Position numbers and translations under genes: made by a program. A model generated the notes under the pieces. That model was given only the letters and a program-made list of their open reading frames with translations. It made no database searches and was not told the DNA's origin. From assembly GCA_947474065.1 (NCBI GenBank), contig CANJHD010000020.1:1-39059 (forward strand): a stretch of DNA of 39,059 nt. The letters are read 5' to 3'. Source of the stretch: Planctomycetaceae bacterium (GTDB taxonomy: Bacteria; Planctomycetota; Phycisphaerae; Phycisphaerales; SM1A02). This document shows positions 24,750 through 33,874 of the stretch, piece by piece; positions within the stretch are counted from its first letter, which is position 1, and each line of letters opens with the position of its first letter.

Positions 24750-26054
24750 ATGCAATATCTCAGTCACGCAGTCTTTGGATTGATGATGGTAATGGCGTGC
24801 ATCTCAGCACCGTGGGGACTTGCACTCGCACTAGTGCAGTTCGCGATTGAGGTAGCGCTTCAAGGTTCGGGTGGCAGTTTCTTGGCGACGCCGTGGTTAG
24901 CAAACGTGCTCATTGCAGGCGCCGTCACATGCGGGACAGTGCTGGATGCGCTCCGGAAGCCCGCACCTTTCTATGGCTACTTTTCTTCCGTGTTTTGGAT
25001 TTCAGTCACTATTTACGGTTGGTCAATCTTGTCTTTGATTTGGACGCCGGCGATCTCGGCAAGTCCAAAGGAAGGAGTCAACATTATTATCGATGGCTTA
25101 CCTTACTTTGTACTTTATGTGCTCATTGCGCCTTTGCTGGTCGGGTCTATGTCCGACTGGCAGAGAGTGTGTAAGGTCATGATGGTCATGGGGATGCTCG
25201 TCTGTATTTCGATCGTGGCGAATCCAGAATTTACGGTGAAAGGTGGCAGGGGTGGATTCCAATTAGGAGGCAAGGATCAAACCAGTCCATTGGCGCTGGC
25301 CCAGGTGGCTGGCATGGTTGCAGCCTTCGGAGCGCTCTATTACAGTGGCCGAGGTAATCGACTACTGGTTGTACTGCGCATCGGGTCCTTTGTTTCCGGA
25401 GCTATGGTCGCTCTCCTGTCCGGTACACGCGGGCAGATGCTCTTTGCCGCGACCATCATAATTTTGGGCGTGCCAATTTCACGACGCTTAAATGATTTCC
25501 GGTCTTATCTTGCAATCAGTGTTTCCTTGGTGGTAATGGCTTTCGCCATCTCTTTCGCCGTTGATTATGCGACTGGCCAAACCAACGTTGATCGTTGGTC
25601 CGGTGATGCAGTTGCTGGCGCGACCCAGATTCGGCTTGCAAACATCCTTGATTTGGTAGTCGCCTTCATCAGCAATCCCTTAGCCTGGGTGATTGGACTT
25701 GGGCACAATGCATTCAGCGCCGTGACCGCAACAGATCAGGGTTATTCTCATAACATGTTTGTCGATGTGCTATGCGAGTTGGGTGTTCCCATGTTCCTTC
25801 TGTTGATAACCGCACTGTGGAAGTCACTAAATGCGTCTCGCGCATTGTTTCAGCGGTTTAAAAATTCGCCGTCCGATCGCGCGGCTTTGGCGATATTGTT
25901 CATGATGATTCCTTTCTTAGCGCTAATTGCTAACAAAGAAGGTAATCTCTGGTCTTCTTGGGTGCTCTTCATGTTCATGATCATTGTCACCAGACTCGAA
26001 ATTAGGACTCGCGACGAAATGTACGGATTTGTCTCAGATTCGCAGGGTGCCTAA
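24750..26054 (+). CDS. Wzy/WaaL-like O-antigen polymerase or ligase family membrane protein
   Basis: A 434-residue protein with about 10-12 hydrophobic helices. A large central hydrophilic loop is bounded by LLSGTRGQMLFA and by GLGHNAFSAVTATDQGYSHN (key part YSHNMFVDVLCELGVP), the usual signature of the Wzy_C/O-antigen ligase superfamily. Such proteins polymerise or ligate undecaprenyl-linked glycans at the periplasmic face. It is the only candidate polymerase in the window and would work with one or both flippases. The start ATG 24750 has an AGGAG about 13 bases upstream, which is somewhat far. The IS3 remnant lies immediately upstream. Confidence 0.87.
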   Translation: MQYLSHAVFGLMMVMACISAPWGLALALVQFAIEVALQGSGGSFLATPWLANVLIAGAVTCGTVLDALRKPAPFYGYFSSVFWISVTIYGWSILSLIWTPAISASPKEGVNIIIDGLPYFVLYVLIAPLLVGSMSDWQRVCKVMMVMGMLVCISIVANPEFTVKGGRGGFQLGGKDQTSPLALAQVAGMVAAFGALYYSGRGNRLLVVLRIGSFVSGAMVALLSGTRGQMLFAATIIILGVPISRRLNDFRSYLAISVSLVVMAFAISFAVDYATGQTNVDRWSGDAVAGATQIRLANILDLVVAFISNPLAWVIGLGHNAFSAVTATDQGYSHNMFVDVLCELGVPMFLLLITALWKSLNASRALFQRFKNSPSDRAALAILFMMIPFLALIANKEGNLWSSWVLFMFMIIVTRLEIRTRDEMYGFVSDSQGA

Positions 26055-26165
26055 TCCGCCGAGCATGGATGGCTTTCATGGGCGCTCAATCTGCCGAGAA
26101 TGCTCGTGAGGAGAATTTTGCGGTGCACGGATTTCTGAGACCGCGACTTGGGACCCGAGGTCACA

Positions 26166-27386
26166 ATGCACGACACGACGCTGGAGAAGCATGGAAACCC
26201 TCTTATGGCTCGCACCGATTCTAACGCCCATCTTGCCGACAGTCCGAACCGCGCGTATCAGGTGTGCTCACGGTGCATCATGGATACGACTGATCCGCTC
26301 ATCGAGTTTGATTCGAGCGGCTTCTGCAATCACTGCAATTCCTTTCGAAACAACCTGGGGCGGCTGTGGCATCCCGATGAGCAAGGAAGGCGATCTCTCG
26401 AACGAATCATTGAACAACTACGGCTCTCCGGTAAGGGTCGAAACTATGACTGTGCCCTTGGGCTTTCGGGTGGAGCTGATAGTTGCTACGTCGCGCTGAA
26501 GGCCGCCGAATGGGGGCTTCGCCCGCTTGTCGTGCATGTCGATACAGGCTGGAACAGCGAGATGGCTGTTTCCAACATTGAGCGCTTGGTGAAGCATTGT
26601 GGTTTCGAGTTGCACACCCATGTCGTGGATTGGGAAGAAATGAAAGATTTGCAGATCGCCTATCTACGTTCTGGAATAGCTAACCAAGATGTGCCACAAG
26701 ACCACGCCATCTTTGCGGGCCTCTACAACTTCTGTATCCGGAACGGCATCCGAAGCATCCTGTCAGGTGGCAACACTGCGACTGAGGGCATCTTCCCTGA
26801 TGCTTGGCACGGAAACGCGATGGATTCGGTCAACCTTCGTGCCATTCATCGTGCCTTTGGCCAGGTTCGGTTGCGGCACTATCCCACCATCAGTTTCTGG
26901 AAGTTGTATGCGCTATATCCGCTGTTGCTGCGCATGCGTACCATTCGACCACTGAATTACCTACCTTATGACCGCGATGCCGCGATTGCTGAATTGCAGG
27001 GGGCCTGCGGTTGGAAGCCATATGGCCGCAAGCATGGCGAATCGCAATTCACAAAGCTGTTCCAGAATCACTATCTCCCTCAAAAGTTCGGGTACGACAA
27101 GCGAAGACCACACTTCTCGAGCATGATCGTCTCCGGCCAGATCACTCGAGATGAAGCGGTTCGCAAACTTGCGGAGCCGCTTTATGAATCAGAGGAGCTC
27201 GTAGCAGACATTGATTATCTTTGTAACAAACTCTCGATTTCGCGGGCAAATTACGACGAATTCATCTCTAGTCCGTGCCGTAGTTATACGGAGTTCTCGA
27301 ACTGGGATAGCCGGTATCGCGTGATGAAGCGTGTTCAGCAATTCGTCGAGCGTGTAACAGGTCGACGACACGGCGTGTATGGTTGA
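26166..27386 (+). CDS. wbpG: WbpG-like N-acetyl sugar amidotransferase (intact copy)
   Basis: A 406-residue protein from ATG 26166 (a TTG six codons upstream is possible). The N-terminal zinc motif is complete: C34 and C37 in CSRC, C54 and C57 in CNHC. The PP-loop SGGADS (101-106) is typical of ATP-pyrophosphatases that adenylate their substrate. The C-terminal half carries GWKPYGRKHGESQFTKLFQ (key parts GWxPYxRKHGExxFT) and LPQKFGYDKRRPHFSSMI. WbpG-family enzymes use ammonia from HisH/HisF to turn an acetamido group into an acetamidino group on a nucleotide sugar. The HisH/HisF-like pair sits 6 kb to the left. Of the three WbpG-like sequences here, this is the one with every motif intact. 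Confidence 0.92.
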   Translation: MHDTTLEKHGNPLMARTDSNAHLADSPNRAYQVCSRCIMDTTDPLIEFDSSGFCNHCNSFRNNLGRLWHPDEQGRRSLERIIEQLRLSGKGRNYDCALGLSGGADSCYVALKAAEWGLRPLVVHVDTGWNSEMAVSNIERLVKHCGFELHTHVVDWEEMKDLQIAYLRSGIANQDVPQDHAIFAGLYNFCIRNGIRSILSGGNTATEGIFPDAWHGNAMDSVNLRAIHRAFGQVRLRHYPTISFWKLYALYPLLLRMRTIRPLNYLPYDRDAAIAELQGACGWKPYGRKHGESQFTKLFQNHYLPQKFGYDKRRPHFSSMIVSGQITRDEAVRKLAEPLYESEELVADIDYLCNKLSISRANYDEFISSPCRSYTEFSNWDSRYRVMKRVQQFVERVTGRRHGVYG

Positions 27387-27519
27387 ACTTGGGTTCTATT
27401 GACGCTGACGGAAGGTGGGCATAATTTCGAGTCCCGAGCCTAAGGCTCGTGCGCTAACTGGTTGTGGAAACTTTCCCTTGTTTCATTGAGTGATTTGGTG
27501 CCCACTGTCTGACCAGCGG

Positions 27520-27755
27520 GGGTGTTGGACGGGGGAACGAAGGAGTCGGGGACTCGCATATCTCGGGCTCGGTGCTGCCTGCACATCGACGAGAGTCAGC
27601 CGAAGTGGTGCCGATTGACATGTGGCAACCGTACGTGGACGCCGCGGCACGCTGGCCTTCGAGCGCACTGGTGTGCTTCGACTGCTTCCACTTAGCGAAG
27701 CAGCTCGGGGAGGTGTGCACGCGGATAGGACGCGATCGAGCGAAAGTTGGTCGAG
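27520..27755 (+). mobile_element. ISL3-family transposase fragment
   Basis: One frame (about 27596-27752) reads VVPIDMWQPYVDAA and then LVCFDCFHLAKQLGEV, a clear match to the catalytic region of ISL3-family transposases (xxDMWxPY...FDxFHxxKxxNEAV). Just upstream, in another frame, VLDGGTKES resembles the segment that should precede it, implying a frameshift. No start, no N-terminal zinc domain and no C-terminal part remain. The element is a degenerate fragment. Confidence 0.7.
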
Positions 27756-28365
27756 CGGGGTTCGATCATGGATCTCGATGTTGTTCCGTTCGCGCAGAGG
27801 CGCGACTATCGCATCTCACCGATGGCTTGCGGTGGCCCCCACAACGAGTAGTTGCCACATTGGACGATGTTTTGACATGTATGCCAACATTCGAACTAGA
27901 AGGTTAGTGTCTAGCGCTCGGTCAGCGCGCCCCCAGAGCAGTGGGAGGTTTCGCCCTTCCACCCTGCAAGAAGGGAGCGATGAGCAACTATTAATGGAGT
28001 AATACACTCGTCGGCACCAACGTCGGACCATCGGTTGCCTCGCGGGACGCGACTGCTGACGCAAACGGACTACACGGCCGCTCGAAAAGCCAAGCGCGAT
28101 GGACAGCTTCTATAAGTCAGGGCAAGAGTTGGTAGCCCAAAGGTGGCACGTACAGACTTGATTACCTGAATACCAAAGTTTAGGGCAGCAATCGACTTGG
28201 CATCGTAATTTGGGCAGACACCCGCCTCAGTCCGCGACCACAGAACAGGCGAATCACCCGGTATCCTCACGTAGAAGTCCGTGAGGCTCTTCACCTAGTA
28301 GCTCCGGAGTTGACCGCAGATGTGCTGCAGTCAACAGCAGTCACAGGACCAAGGAGACTTAGCGC
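27756..28365. other. Gene-free stretch between the ISL3 remnant and the second NodB-like gene
   Basis: About 610 bases with no convincing gene. Short open frames occur on both strands but resemble nothing and are probably chance. An imperfectly placed CCCTTC/GAAGGG inverted repeat at 27954-27975 lacks a T-tract. The promoter for the downstream gene should lie in the right part. Confidence 0.4.
28351..28356 (+). promoter_or_regulatory. Strong Shine-Dalgarno site
   Basis: AAGGAG lies nine bases before ATG 28366. It is one of the few clear ribosome binding sites in this window and fixes the start of the second NodB-like gene. Confidence 0.7.
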
Positions 28366-30234
28366 ATGGACTCTGTCGAGCTATACACCAGGATGCTGTT
28401 CCTAGTGATCGGAATGCTAGGGGTGCTTGTTCTGGCGATGAGCCGCGTACTGGCGTTGGCCGCAAGCCCGCTTGGATGGGCGATGTATCTACCGAACGTC
28501 ATGCTCGAGATGTGCGAGAAGCGGCTTTCGATCAGTCGCTGGTCGATCGAATCCGCCTTCGTGGTGTTGGCCTCGAGCGCGATAGGCATCGGCACAGGTT
28601 CCATCCTCGTGGGACTAGCGACCCTCGCGGCATATCTGTTACTGGTGCTTGAGAACCTTCTGCGAGAGCGCCGGTTGTTCAACGCCGTCTACGGTGTTCA
28701 AGAGCGCGTTGGTCTCCGTGGTAAATCCAGATCCGCACATCGATTCCCGGCGCCCGCACTTCATCCGAAACTCAGTGTGAACCTCGAAGGGCCGTTTGTG
28801 GAGCGGATGCCGTCGTACAAACTTGGCTTCCTCCAGGCAAACTCCCGCGTGCGCCTCGCGGTTCTAGTCGGCAACCACTGCCGGGTTCCTGGGCAGGCAA
28901 AAGTCAAGTTATCGCTGACCGTGCCCCCGGGGTGGAAGATTCTAGGCATCAGAGAAATTGAGTTCGCCCCACTCAGACCGGGCCAGGTGCATCGTGCGGA
29001 ATGGGATGTTCTGCCGCAAGCGGCGCCCGGACGGGCAACACTGCACATCTCCGTAACTTCAAGTCGATTCCAACGCCGCATCGACATAACCAGTGAAGGG
29101 TGTTCGCAAATCTCCCCGGCAGATGTTGGGCATGTTTCTATCACAAGATACCCCGGGGGCAGGCGAGCGGCGTTTTCTCTGCGAGGTGACTTTGACCTCT
29201 ACGACCACGCATCGTTCCAGTCAATAGCTGGACTTGAGGACGCGTTCGGCCTCAGTTCTAGGTATGCAATCGCACAAACCATGTATGTGTCCACCCGCTT
29301 AGCGATAGACAAGGAAGCCGCGGTCGATTGGGCCGCACATTACGGTGTCGATCGTGGTGCTGAGGCAATACCGACCTTCATCTCATGGCTCCGCGAGCGG
29401 GTTGAGTTGAGACACACGGCCCCTTATCCGGTCAGTTCTGCCAAGGCGTTCGTCATTGAGTTGGGCAACCATGGGCATCTGCATTACGACACGGACGCAT
29501 CAGGAGCCCCAGGCAATAACTGGAAGGCTGGCGTCAAGCCGGGTGAGGGTCGTTACGAGTGGCAGAGCACTGATGGGTCTTCCTTCGGCGACCAGCGCGA
29601 CAACATTAGGCACGCAACACAATGGTGTGAGCGAACACTCGGATTCAGCCCACGTTCGTGGGCGAAGCCGGGCAGGGGAAACGACCAGTTCTCGCCTGCT
29701 GCCGTAGAGGCGGCTGGATGCGAAGTTGCGACAGGCTCGGACATCGGGCCCAAGGACAATGTCCTTCGACAACCGCCACCGCACCATCCTGCAGGAACTG
29801 CCATTGTCGAACTGACAGCGAGGTACCCATCCGACCCACAGCACATCCAACACTTGGCAATGCTCGAGTTCTGGTTGCACCGCGGACATCGGCTTGGCCG
29901 CCCGACCGTGGTCCTGGTTCACCAGCACATGCGTCAGTTTGACGGCGTGGCGTGCTCCAGGTTGACAGAAGGCCTTCTGGATCAGGCAGTGAATGGCTTC
30001 AATGGAGATCAATTCATTGACACCGTCTATGGGGTTGGGAGATACTGGTTGGACGTGCTAAGCCCCTACACCGGAATGGTCTCTGTGAAGACAGACCTGA
30101 GCGGCGTTGTGGTGGCAAACCGCAGCGCCAGGTCGATCCACGCAGTGCCAGTGGATATTGAGCTGAAAGATGGACGCCGCCTGACCAGGCTCGTCGACCT
30201 CCTACCTTTCGAGACTACCACCGTGTTGTCATAG
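28366..30234 (+). CDS. Membrane-anchored NodB-like (polysaccharide deacetylase-like) protein, copy 2
   Basis: A 622-residue paralog of the protein at 10215. The order is the same: two hydrophobic segments near the N-terminus (about 10-30 and 62-95), a beta-sandwich-like region (about 130-240), a NodB-like domain and a small C-terminal beta region. Candidate metal and catalytic residues are D275 and D277 in RGDFDLYD, H369 and H373 in GNHGHLH, and H519 in VLVHQH. All three motif positions of NodB deacetylases are thus represented, although overall similarity to named families is not obvious by eye. It is followed after 43 bases by a second WbpG-like gene, suggesting a two-gene unit. Inferred role: deacetylation of an N-acetylated glycan or lipid-linked sugar, perhaps exposing an amine connected with the amidination chemistry. 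Confidence 0.77.
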   Translation: MDSVELYTRMLFLVIGMLGVLVLAMSRVLALAASPLGWAMYLPNVMLEMCEKRLSISRWSIESAFVVLASSAIGIGTGSILVGLATLAAYLLLVLENLLRERRLFNAVYGVQERVGLRGKSRSAHRFPAPALHPKLSVNLEGPFVERMPSYKLGFLQANSRVRLAVLVGNHCRVPGQAKVKLSLTVPPGWKILGIREIEFAPLRPGQVHRAEWDVLPQAAPGRATLHISVTSSRFQRRIDITSEGCSQISPADVGHVSITRYPGGRRAAFSLRGDFDLYDHASFQSIAGLEDAFGLSSRYAIAQTMYVSTRLAIDKEAAVDWAAHYGVDRGAEAIPTFISWLRERVELRHTAPYPVSSAKAFVIELGNHGHLHYDTDASGAPGNNWKAGVKPGEGRYEWQSTDGSSFGDQRDNIRHATQWCERTLGFSPRSWAKPGRGNDQFSPAAVEAAGCEVATGSDIGPKDNVLRQPPPHHPAGTAIVELTARYPSDPQHIQHLAMLEFWLHRGHRLGRPTVVLVHQHMRQFDGVACSRLTEGLLDQAVNGFNGDQFIDTVYGVGRYWLDVLSPYTGMVSVKTDLSGVVVANRSARSIHAVPVDIELKDGRRLTRLVDLLPFETTTVLS

Positions 30235-30277
30235 CGAGCAACTCGGACGCCCCGCTCTGGTTGGTGCTGCCGGCATA

Positions 30278-31564
30278 TTGGCTAGATCCGTGCTCCGCCG
30301 ATCTGGCGCGGAACTGACCAACCGCGCTAACATTTACGAACACATGATCGACTACTCCGTCACAAAGTTGGCTCCGAAGCTAGGGGATGATCGCCGGATC
30401 TGTACGCGCACCGTGCTCGATGACGGAATCCCGGGAATCACCTTCGATTCCGAGGGGGTGTGCAACTTTGCCCGCCGGGCCGAATGGAGGCTGAAGAACG
30501 AGGCATTCTTCGGAGCCGAACGCGAAGCGCGGCTGAGTGCACTCTTGGCCACCATGAAGGCCGCCGGAAAGGGGCGCAACTATGACTGCCTCATCGGTGT
30601 GAGTGGTGGGGTAGACAGCAGCTTTGTTGCGATGAAGGTCGTGGAAATGGGACTGCGACCGCTCGCGATCCACCTCGATAACGGCTGGAACAGCGACGTT
30701 GCTGTGAGCAATATCGAGAAGATCATGCGCGGTCTCGGTATTGACCTACATACCCATGTAATTGAGTGGGACGAGTTCAAGGACCTACAGCGCGCCTACT
30801 TCCGCGCATCGGTTCTCGATCTGGAGTGTGTGAGTGATCATGCCATCAACACAATCCTGCTGCGCATCGCTAACCAATGGGGGATTCGGCATGTAATCAC
30901 CGGGACAAACGTCACCACTGAGTCAATTATTCCTCCCGCATGGATCTACGACAAGCGGGATGGGAAAAACCTCCTAAGCATTCACCGCAAGTTCGGCTCG
31001 GTCAAACTTCGTACCTACCCGTACATGCGTCCGAGCAAACTTTTCTACTACCTGTTCGTCAAGCGCATCATGGCGGTGCCAATCCTGAACTACATCGACT
31101 ACAACAAGACGGCGGCGGTAGCCGAGTTGACTGCCAAACTTGGTTGGGAGCCATACCCAAGAAAACATGGCGAGAACCGATTCACCCGTTTCTTCCAAGA
31201 GTATTACCTACCGACCAAGTTCGGCATCGATAAGCGCAAGGCGCACTTTTCTAGCCTGATAGTCGCCGGCGAAATGACGCGCGAAGAGGCACTTGAGAAG
31301 CTCCGGCAGCCACTGTATTCATCGGAGACAGAACTGAACGAGGAGTTCGAGTACGTCGCCAAGAAGCTTTCGTTCTCGATCGACGAACTTGAGCAAGTGA
31401 TCGCTGCGCCCCCCCGCAAGCACGCCGACTACGGCAACGCCGCGTGGATGTTTGACCATTCGTCAAAGTGGGTACAGTTGGCGAGGTACATGGCCAAGGG
31501 AGAGTTCTCGATATCGCGGATTCGTGCCGTATGGAAAGCAGAGAAGATGGCAAAGATTAGTTAG
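30278..31564 (+). CDS. WbpG-like amidotransferase paralog with altered zinc motif
   Basis: A 428-residue relative of the intact copy at 26166. The PP-loop SGGVDS is intact (109-114), as are GWEPYPRKHGENRFTRFFQ-type landmarks (GWEPY, RKHGE, FTRFF) and LPTKFGIDKRKAHFSSLI. The N-terminal zinc knuckle is not: C42 is followed by T45 instead of cysteine (CTRT), and C62 by A65 (CNFA), so two of four ligands are gone. The frame and rest of the sequence look conserved, so this is probably an expressed variant rather than a decayed gene. TTG 30278 opens the frame; ATG 30344 is the more likely start and keeps the motif near the N-terminus. It follows the second NodB-like gene by 43 bases. It may bind a different partner or act on a different sugar. 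Confidence 0.85.
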   Translation: MARSVLRRSGAELTNRANIYEHMIDYSVTKLAPKLGDDRRICTRTVLDDGIPGITFDSEGVCNFARRAEWRLKNEAFFGAEREARLSALLATMKAAGKGRNYDCLIGVSGGVDSSFVAMKVVEMGLRPLAIHLDNGWNSDVAVSNIEKIMRGLGIDLHTHVIEWDEFKDLQRAYFRASVLDLECVSDHAINTILLRIANQWGIRHVITGTNVTTESIIPPAWIYDKRDGKNLLSIHRKFGSVKLRTYPYMRPSKLFYYLFVKRIMAVPILNYIDYNKTAAVAELTAKLGWEPYPRKHGENRFTRFFQEYYLPTKFGIDKRKAHFSSLIVAGEMTREEALEKLRQPLYSSETELNEEFEYVAKKLSFSIDELEQVIAAPPRKHADYGNAAWMFDHSSKWVQLARYMAKGEFSISRIRAVWKAEKMAKIS

Positions 31565-31573
31565 ACCCGCAGC

Positions 31574-32532
31574 GTGAGGCCGCTGAAACGGCACGTGGGC
31601 GTGTGTCTTTCACCATGGCAACACGAACCGCAAGCGTGGAGGGCTGAAACCTCAGTGCTAGCAGCAAACCTTGCCGGCGAAGTTGTCTATGTCGGATACC
31701 GCGTCGATGCCCTGCCGGATCATGAAGTGATTGGAGACCGGTAGAGCATCCTTAGCATTGGAGCAAAGCCGACCCGAGTTGACAGTCGGCAGACACTGCG
31801 CCCAAAGCCTGCCTGTGTGGTGGTGGACTGTGGTTCGCACCCAAGGTTAAATAAATGTCTCGCTAGTAATGACTTGACTCTGTCTTGGTACAAATCAACG
31901 TAGCCGCGCCTTAGTGTTAGCACTGTGCGGGATGCTTCGATTATCCCAGCGAGCATTGATGAGATTCGACTTCGCGAAACCCTCGGTATCTCGGAAGACG
32001 CTGTTCTCTATATGTATTGCGGATCATTCGGCAAGGGTCGAGGCCTAAATGAGGTTATTCAGGCGTTTTCTAAGTTGCCCGACGATTTTCATATCGCGTT
32101 CGTCGGATTTGGGCTCTTAGAACCCGATGTCGTGGCGGCGGCGTCCCGATACCCAAACATACTCTTTCACCCCGCGGTGAGCCAAGCTGAACTGATTACG
32201 CTGTTACGAGGAGCTGACGTAGGAGTGTTTCTGCCCGACGGAGCGTCCGCGAGTTACCAAAATTCTCGCCCGAACAGCGTCTTCGAGTACAGCGCGGCTG
32301 GCCTGGGTCTGCTCGTGTCTGATGCAAAGGAGCTAAAGCGATTTGCTTCCGAGTACCCACTAGCTAAATCAGTTCCAACATCCGCCAAGCCGTTGAGTCT
32401 TGGTCCAAGGAATCGATTCACAAAGGGAAGGCGACTATGACCTTCTCGCCACCAAGCTGGCAACAGGAGGTAGTGAAACTACTTGAGGCATATGAGGTAG
32501 TAGAAAAGAACCACCAATTCGGGAACCGCTGA
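31574..32532 (+). pseudogene. Broken GT4-type glycosyltransferase
   Basis: Three pieces of one glycosyltransferase are visible. From 31574 a frame reads like the N-terminal Rossmann strand region (LAANLAGEVVYVGYRVDALPDHE is the core; key part VVYVGYRVDALP) and stops at TAG 31742. From about 31925 another frame reads the C-terminal domain (YMYCGSFGKGRGLNEVIQAF, FVGFGLLEPDVV, NSVFEYSAAGLGLLVSD). After 32380 the similarity moves frame again, ending WQQEVVKLLEAYEVV before TGA 32530. The middle of the gene, including the N-domain core, is missing. This is a decayed gene with a stop, a deletion and a frameshift. Confidence 0.75.
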
Positions 32533-32608
32533 ACATCTAACCTCTGCCCGCGCACTAACTGCCATAGATCCCGCAGTCGCAAATAGCAGCACGCTTCCGA
32601 TCAGAAAT

Positions 32609-33709
32609 CTACTGCTTCGCGCCCTCTAGCGCCGACAGCCGAGTTGCCGGGGAATTCTGTTCGCAGAATTCCCGAATCGCAAGTTGCATGCCATCAAATC
32701 CCGATTCACACGCAGCGAGCGCCGTTGCGAAACCTCCAGCGCTATCCATTCGCACCACGAATTCCGTTTGTATAAACCGTGGCATTCCGCTGATCATCTG
32801 TGGGAGGCCGCGCGCTAGCAGTTGCATAGTCTTGTTAGCTATCGTTACTGCATCTACCGCTACTGAGCGACGATAAGGAAGGATTGCTGCCAATGTTCTC
32901 TCGAGTGGCAAATCATCAAGAGCCGTCGGGCCGACGATGGAAATATTGGGGAACGGTCGTAATGTCTTCACTATTCGCTCGCGCGAACCTCTGGTCTGCG
33001 TCGGACCAACAAATCGAATCGACAGGTTTGGTCTGGTCAATGCTAATTCGGTGGCGAATCGCTTGGCTAGATCAAGGTCAATTGCATTGTCGACATAACC
33101 CCAGAAGAGCAATGTGTCACGAGTAAGTGCCGTACTTGTTGGAGTTCGGTAAGGGACGACCGCCCATGGCAGAAACAACTCCGGCGAACACCATGCAGTA
33201 AGGCGTTCGCGCAGGGGCTCGCTGACGGCTAGTACTGTGTCACTGTTGCGGCAGGTGCGCTCGAGCGCCCACGTGATGTGGCCAGAGAACGGCAGCCGCG
33301 ACTGCGCTTCGAAGTCATCATGGATCACCGTAACAATGCGGTGCCCTGGGAAGGTTTCACGGAGGAACCACCCATCGTGGGTGAAATTCACCACGGTGAA
33401 GTTGGGTGACGGGCTCCACTGTTCTACCGCAGTGCGAAGCTGGCGCGCCACATGCCGGGCATCGACGCGGTGCAGTGAAGAGTGCACCCGAAACTGGTGA
33501 TGGATGAGGCGCGTCGTCCGAATCACCGTGATTCCAGGCTCAACTTCCACTGCAGAAGGCAAAGTTCCTGCCCATGGATAGTCCGCACGTTCGACAAACA
33601 ACACTCGATGCCCCGCATCCCTCAATAGGCGAGCCACTTGGTGCCGAATTCGCGGCGATTCTGACCAGCGCGTGTGTGTTACTAGCACGAAGTCCATTGG
33701 CACCGTCAT
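32609..33709 (-). CDS. Glycosyltransferase (GT-B fold)
   Basis: A 366-residue protein with GT-B character. The N-terminus reads FVLVTHTRWSESPRIRHQVARLL, with key motifs THTRW and PRIRHQ as in several polysaccharide glycosyltransferases; HDDFEAQ and VLAVSEPLRERL occupy the mid-region; IRFVGP, ISIVGP and a DAVTIANKTMQLLARGLPQM segment form the C-terminal nucleotide-sugar site. Specificity cannot be read. It is transcribed leftward, converging with the broken glycosyltransferase, and is divergent from the PVC-type protein gene 165 bases to the right. ATG 33709 is used. Confidence 0.85.
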   Translation of the reverse strand: MTVPMDFVLVTHTRWSESPRIRHQVARLLRDAGHRVLFVERADYPWAGTLPSAVEVEPGITVIRTTRLIHHQFRVHSSLHRVDARHVARQLRTAVEQWSPSPNFTVVNFTHDGWFLRETFPGHRIVTVIHDDFEAQSRLPFSGHITWALERTCRNSDTVLAVSEPLRERLTAWCSPELFLPWAVVPYRTPTSTALTRDTLLFWGYVDNAIDLDLAKRFATELALTRPNLSIRFVGPTQTRGSRERIVKTLRPFPNISIVGPTALDDLPLERTLAAILPYRRSVAVDAVTIANKTMQLLARGLPQMISGMPRFIQTEFVVRMDSAGGFATALAACESGFDGMQLAIREFCEQNSPATRLSALEGAKQ

Positions 33710-33874
33710 CGTATGAGACTCGTCGGGCAGTGGGACACCGGCCGGCGCTGTGGCGACGCCGCAGCGACCGCCGAGCTGCGGGATCCACAGGATGTCCCAA
33801 GCAACTTCCGCCTCGGCAGGCGGTAAACGCTCTCTAACGTGCCCTCTCGCCCCACCTACGCTTTCCCGACCACC
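33710..33874. promoter_or_regulatory. Divergent intergenic region at the right end of the polysaccharide block
   Basis: These 165 bases lie between a leftward glycosyltransferase and the rightward PVC-type gene and must contain both promoters. No specific boxes were identified. An in-frame GTG at 33839 offers a less likely start for the PVC gene. Confidence 0.35.

Noticed and set aside
28070-28294. Minus-strand open frame of 74 codons in the gap before NodB-like copy 2
   Set aside because: No family resemblance and no ribosome binding site. It may be chance in a decayed region.
27387-28365. Search for tRNA or other RNA genes in the gene-poor stretch
   Set aside because: I could not find a cloverleaf or a conserved RNA motif here or elsewhere in the window.
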